The notes beneath the pieces were generated by a model, which saw nothing but the letters and a program-made list of their open reading frames with translations, had not been told where the DNA came from and did not search any database. A program made the translations under genes and the position numbers. Below, piece by piece: positions 61,856 through 64,000 of a stretch of DNA of 64,000 nucleotides (the first letter of the stretch is position 1; every line of letters begins with the position of its first letter). Location of the stretch: assembly GCA_021209875.1 (NCBI GenBank), contig JAGYVD010000008.1:3037501-3101500 (forward strand), in the 5' to 3' direction. The DNA is from Rosellinia necatrix (taxonomy: Eukaryota; Ascomycota; Sordariomycetes; Xylariales; Xylariaceae).

Positions 61856-63270
61856 ATGGCGAGCCACGATAGTGATACGGCTACGAATGGACATGATGTC
61901 GAGAAGGGGCTTCATCGGACAGATACCGCCGTGACGATGCCTCCGGAGCTTTTTGAAAAGGTGACACTCCCCTTCATACCAACCCGGAGCTATGTGCGAA
62001 GTGTACCACCTCGCCCGGAAATATCGCCCCTATCGTTACACTCCGTTGCTAACGTCGCCCAAAGCTTTATCTCACGCCAAAGGTGCCACACGTGGGCGAC
62101 TACAATCTTCGGTTTGCCAACCCGACCGCGCTCGGCTTCGTCGGATTCGTCATCTCGACTTTCACCTTCTCCATGGTGTTGATGGGCTGGGGCGGCTCCG
62201 AGGGCTTCGCGCCCGTCGTCGGCATCTTCTTCTTTACAGGGCCATTGCTCCTGACCTTCGCTATGGTATTTGAGTGGATCATGGGAAACTTCTTCCCGAG
62301 TGAGTACATTCTTGCATGGAAATGAGGGGACTTGTCTGTTATAAGGGTAGTGAGAAGATGGGATGACGACCGCGAAAGAGGGATGAATAGATAAAGGCAG
62401 TCGACCAATGAATCATGCTAACCACAGCGGCAACAGTGATGGTGATGGGACTCTTCGCCGTGTTCTGGCTCTCCTTCGGAGTCCTACAACTCCCGACCCT
62501 CAACCTGTCCCTCCCCTATGCGACGAGTGGCGATCCAACGGGCGCTGCGTCGCCCGCATTCAATACAGACGTCGGGCTCTACCTCGTTGTCTGGGGCTTC
62601 GCTTTGTTCACCTTCTTCATTTTCACACTCAAGATCAACACAGTCTTCGCATGTATTTTTGGGTTTGTTACGGTTGCTGCTTGGGTTTTGGCGGGTGCTT
62701 GTGAGATCTCCTTTCTTTATATCTCCTATCTTACACGGTGTCAGCATTGGGTTATTTGTGCTGGTGTCACTTGAGGACATGAACACCATGCGACACACCC
62801 CTGACGAGCCAACCCACAAGGCGCACATTGAAGACAACATCGGAAATACTGACAGTGTTCACCATCAGATTTCAAAGTCGCAGCCGGCGACTTCGAAACG
62901 GCGGGACAACTCCAGACGGTAAGCACTCCTCCACTACTTACGTACCTCCCTCCCTCCCTCTCCCTCCCTTCTCCTCGCCACATCGCCCATGACTATACAA
63001 CGACGCAAAGAGGTCCCTTTCTAACCAGATAAACCACAGGCCGGCGGCGCCCTCCTCTTCATCGTCGCCACGCTGGGCTGGTACATGACGTTCATCATCA
63101 TGGCGGGCGAGATGCGCATCACGCTGAACCTGCCCGTGGGCGACTTGAGCCGGTTCTGGCCGCGGACCGACGTCCATCTCGGCGGTAGCGGTAGCGGCGG
63201 CGGTGCCTCCGTGCCCGCTTCCGCTTCCGCTTCCGCTTCCGCTGCTCCAACCCGGGAGCACGGCGACTGA
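61856..63270 (+). CDS. GPR1/FUN34/YaaH-family acetate/ammonium transporter
   Basis: Five exons, 61856-61960, 62065-62299, 62428-62700, 62869-62918 and 63040-63270, total exactly 298 codons (297 aa). Introns 1, 2 and 4 show CTAAC-type branch sites. Intron 3 (168 nt) is the least certain. The N-terminus is a polar 50-residue cytosolic tail. The family signature appears as FANPTALGFVGF (NPxxLG at 54-59). FEWIMGNFFPT is completed across intron 2 and continues ATVMVMGLFAVFWLSFG, the usual conserved TM3 region. VAAGDFETAGQLQTAGGALL, assembled over introns 3 and 4, is the conserved loop before TM6, followed by FIVATLGWYMTFIIM. Six transmembrane helices fit the family. The C-terminal tail carries an Ala-Ser repeat (PASASASASAA). 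Family members export ammonium or import acetate in fungi; which one applies here is open. Confidence 0.9.
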
Positions 63271-63285
63271 GGGCCTGACGGCAAC

Positions 63286-63312
63286 GACAGACAGACAGAC
63301 AGACAGACAGAC
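63286..63312 (+). repeat. (GACA)n microsatellite
   Basis: About six to seven GACA units directly after the transporter stop, within its likely 3' UTR. Confidence 0.85.
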
Positions 63313-63461
63313 GGGGAGGAAGGAAGGACGGCAGATGTCCGGACACGGTCCCCCCGCGCCGTGGGAATTGATGGCCGGGTCTCTCTGGTTGCCTTTGCTG
63401 ACAGATACTCGGGTGGTCAGAGCCGTTTCCTGCCCTTGATTACGCTAGATGTGTAGGTCCG

Positions 63462-63536
63462 CATGTATGTATGTATGTATGTATGTATGTATGTATATAT
63501 GTATGTATATATGTATGTATGTATTCATGTATGTAT
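63462..63536 (+). repeat. (ATGT)n microsatellite
   Basis: About 75 bp of ATGT units with a few ATAT and ATTC interruptions. Confidence 0.85.
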
Positions 63537-63893
63537 CAACTCGAGCTCATTTGGGTGAAAAAAAGGCGGAGGTGAAAGGGGAAACACTGGTGAAACGAGA
63601 AAACCGCTCACTGCCTCTTGTCGTTGACATACCTGACGTGATGTATGCCTGATCGCGGTGCTGACAAGCCCGCTCCGTAGGTCAGATCAGATCCCCGACA
63701 AAGGGAAGTAGACAAACGAATTAACGATGTGTACACTACTTGCTAAAACACCCATGAGCGGTCGGCACAACAGCTTTGTGGTCGAGACTTGGAGATTTGT
63801 ACAATCCAATCTATCAACCCATCTATTGTCTTGGTTCTTTTTTGATTGAACAACCTAGGTATCTATGTGCCTATGTACCTAGGTCCCAACAAC

Positions 63894-63913
63894 AAAAAAA
63901 AAAAAAAAAAAAA
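63894..63913 (+). repeat. Poly-A run of 20
   Basis: An uninterrupted run of A near the right edge, just after CCCAACAAC. Confidence 0.85.
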
Positions 63914-64000
63914 GATCCCTGGTTCATGCTCATTTAGCAAGACATGCTAGGTAAAGGTAGTAAAGGTAGTACTATATAGTACAAGCCAGCGTAAAAAGCA

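Larger units (their letters stand above)
63271..64000. other. 3' flank and right edge
   Basis: Downstream of the transporter. Microsatellites and a poly-A run, listed separately, and no supported frame. Confidence 0.45.

Overview
The window is nuclear DNA of a filamentous ascomycete (Pezizomycotina). Genes carry short 48-160 nt spliceosomal introns with GT..AG ends and CTAAC/CTGAC-type branch sites. The gene families are typical of that group: NACHT/ankyrin STAND proteins, a HET-domain protein, a non-reducing polyketide synthase, a fungal rhodopsin-fold membrane protein and a GPR1/FUN34/YaaH transporter. A 13.9 kb AT-saturated block carries the G:C-to-A:T signature of repeat-induced point mutation (RIP). 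I cannot name the species.

Left arm (1-24,000). A single-exon NACHT STAND gene is followed by a two-exon monocarboxylate-type MFS transporter, a long gene-poor stretch, a candidate small PAR32/DUF3602-like gene, and a four-exon ankyrin-type protein disrupted by one extra base in a run of eight G. Next come two copies of a ~200 bp dispersed repeat and a very large NACHT-ankyrin gene. That gene has clear exons but is broken by a 10-bp tandem duplication and two probable single-base shifts. The arm is therefore a small cluster of STAND-type (NLR-like) nonself-recognition genes, two of three damaged.

Centre (24,010-37,925). This extremely AT-rich block has no coding capacity. Three repeat pairs can still be aligned by eye, and wherever I compared bases they differ almost only by transitions. 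The first is a ~307 bp LTR-like pair 7.67 kb apart, marking a decayed ~8 kb LTR retroelement. The second is a 102 bp pair at the two edges of the block, 13,632 bp apart with no gaps. The third is a ~106 bp pair at the left edge. A surviving CAG-rich tract sits inside.

Right arm (39,184-64,000). A two-exon HET-domain gene converges on a two-exon non-reducing PKS (SAT-KS-AT-PT-ACP-TE, 2092 aa after splicing). Beyond it lie a three-exon rhodopsin-fold membrane protein, a divergently transcribed five-exon alpha/beta hydrolase with a full HGGG/GDSAG/His set, and a single-exon SAM-dependent methyltransferase. Together these look like a small polyketide gene cluster. Then come decayed remnants: an amidase-signature gene interrupted by a third copy of the ~200 bp repeat, and two opposite-facing fragments of an unidentified membrane protein. 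The window ends with an intact five-exon GPR1/FUN34/YaaH-type acetate/ammonium transporter in microsatellite-rich flanks.

Splice models were built by hand. In each intact multi-exon gene the exon lengths sum to a whole number of codons. In each broken gene they do so once the stated indels are allowed for. That is the main internal check on the models.
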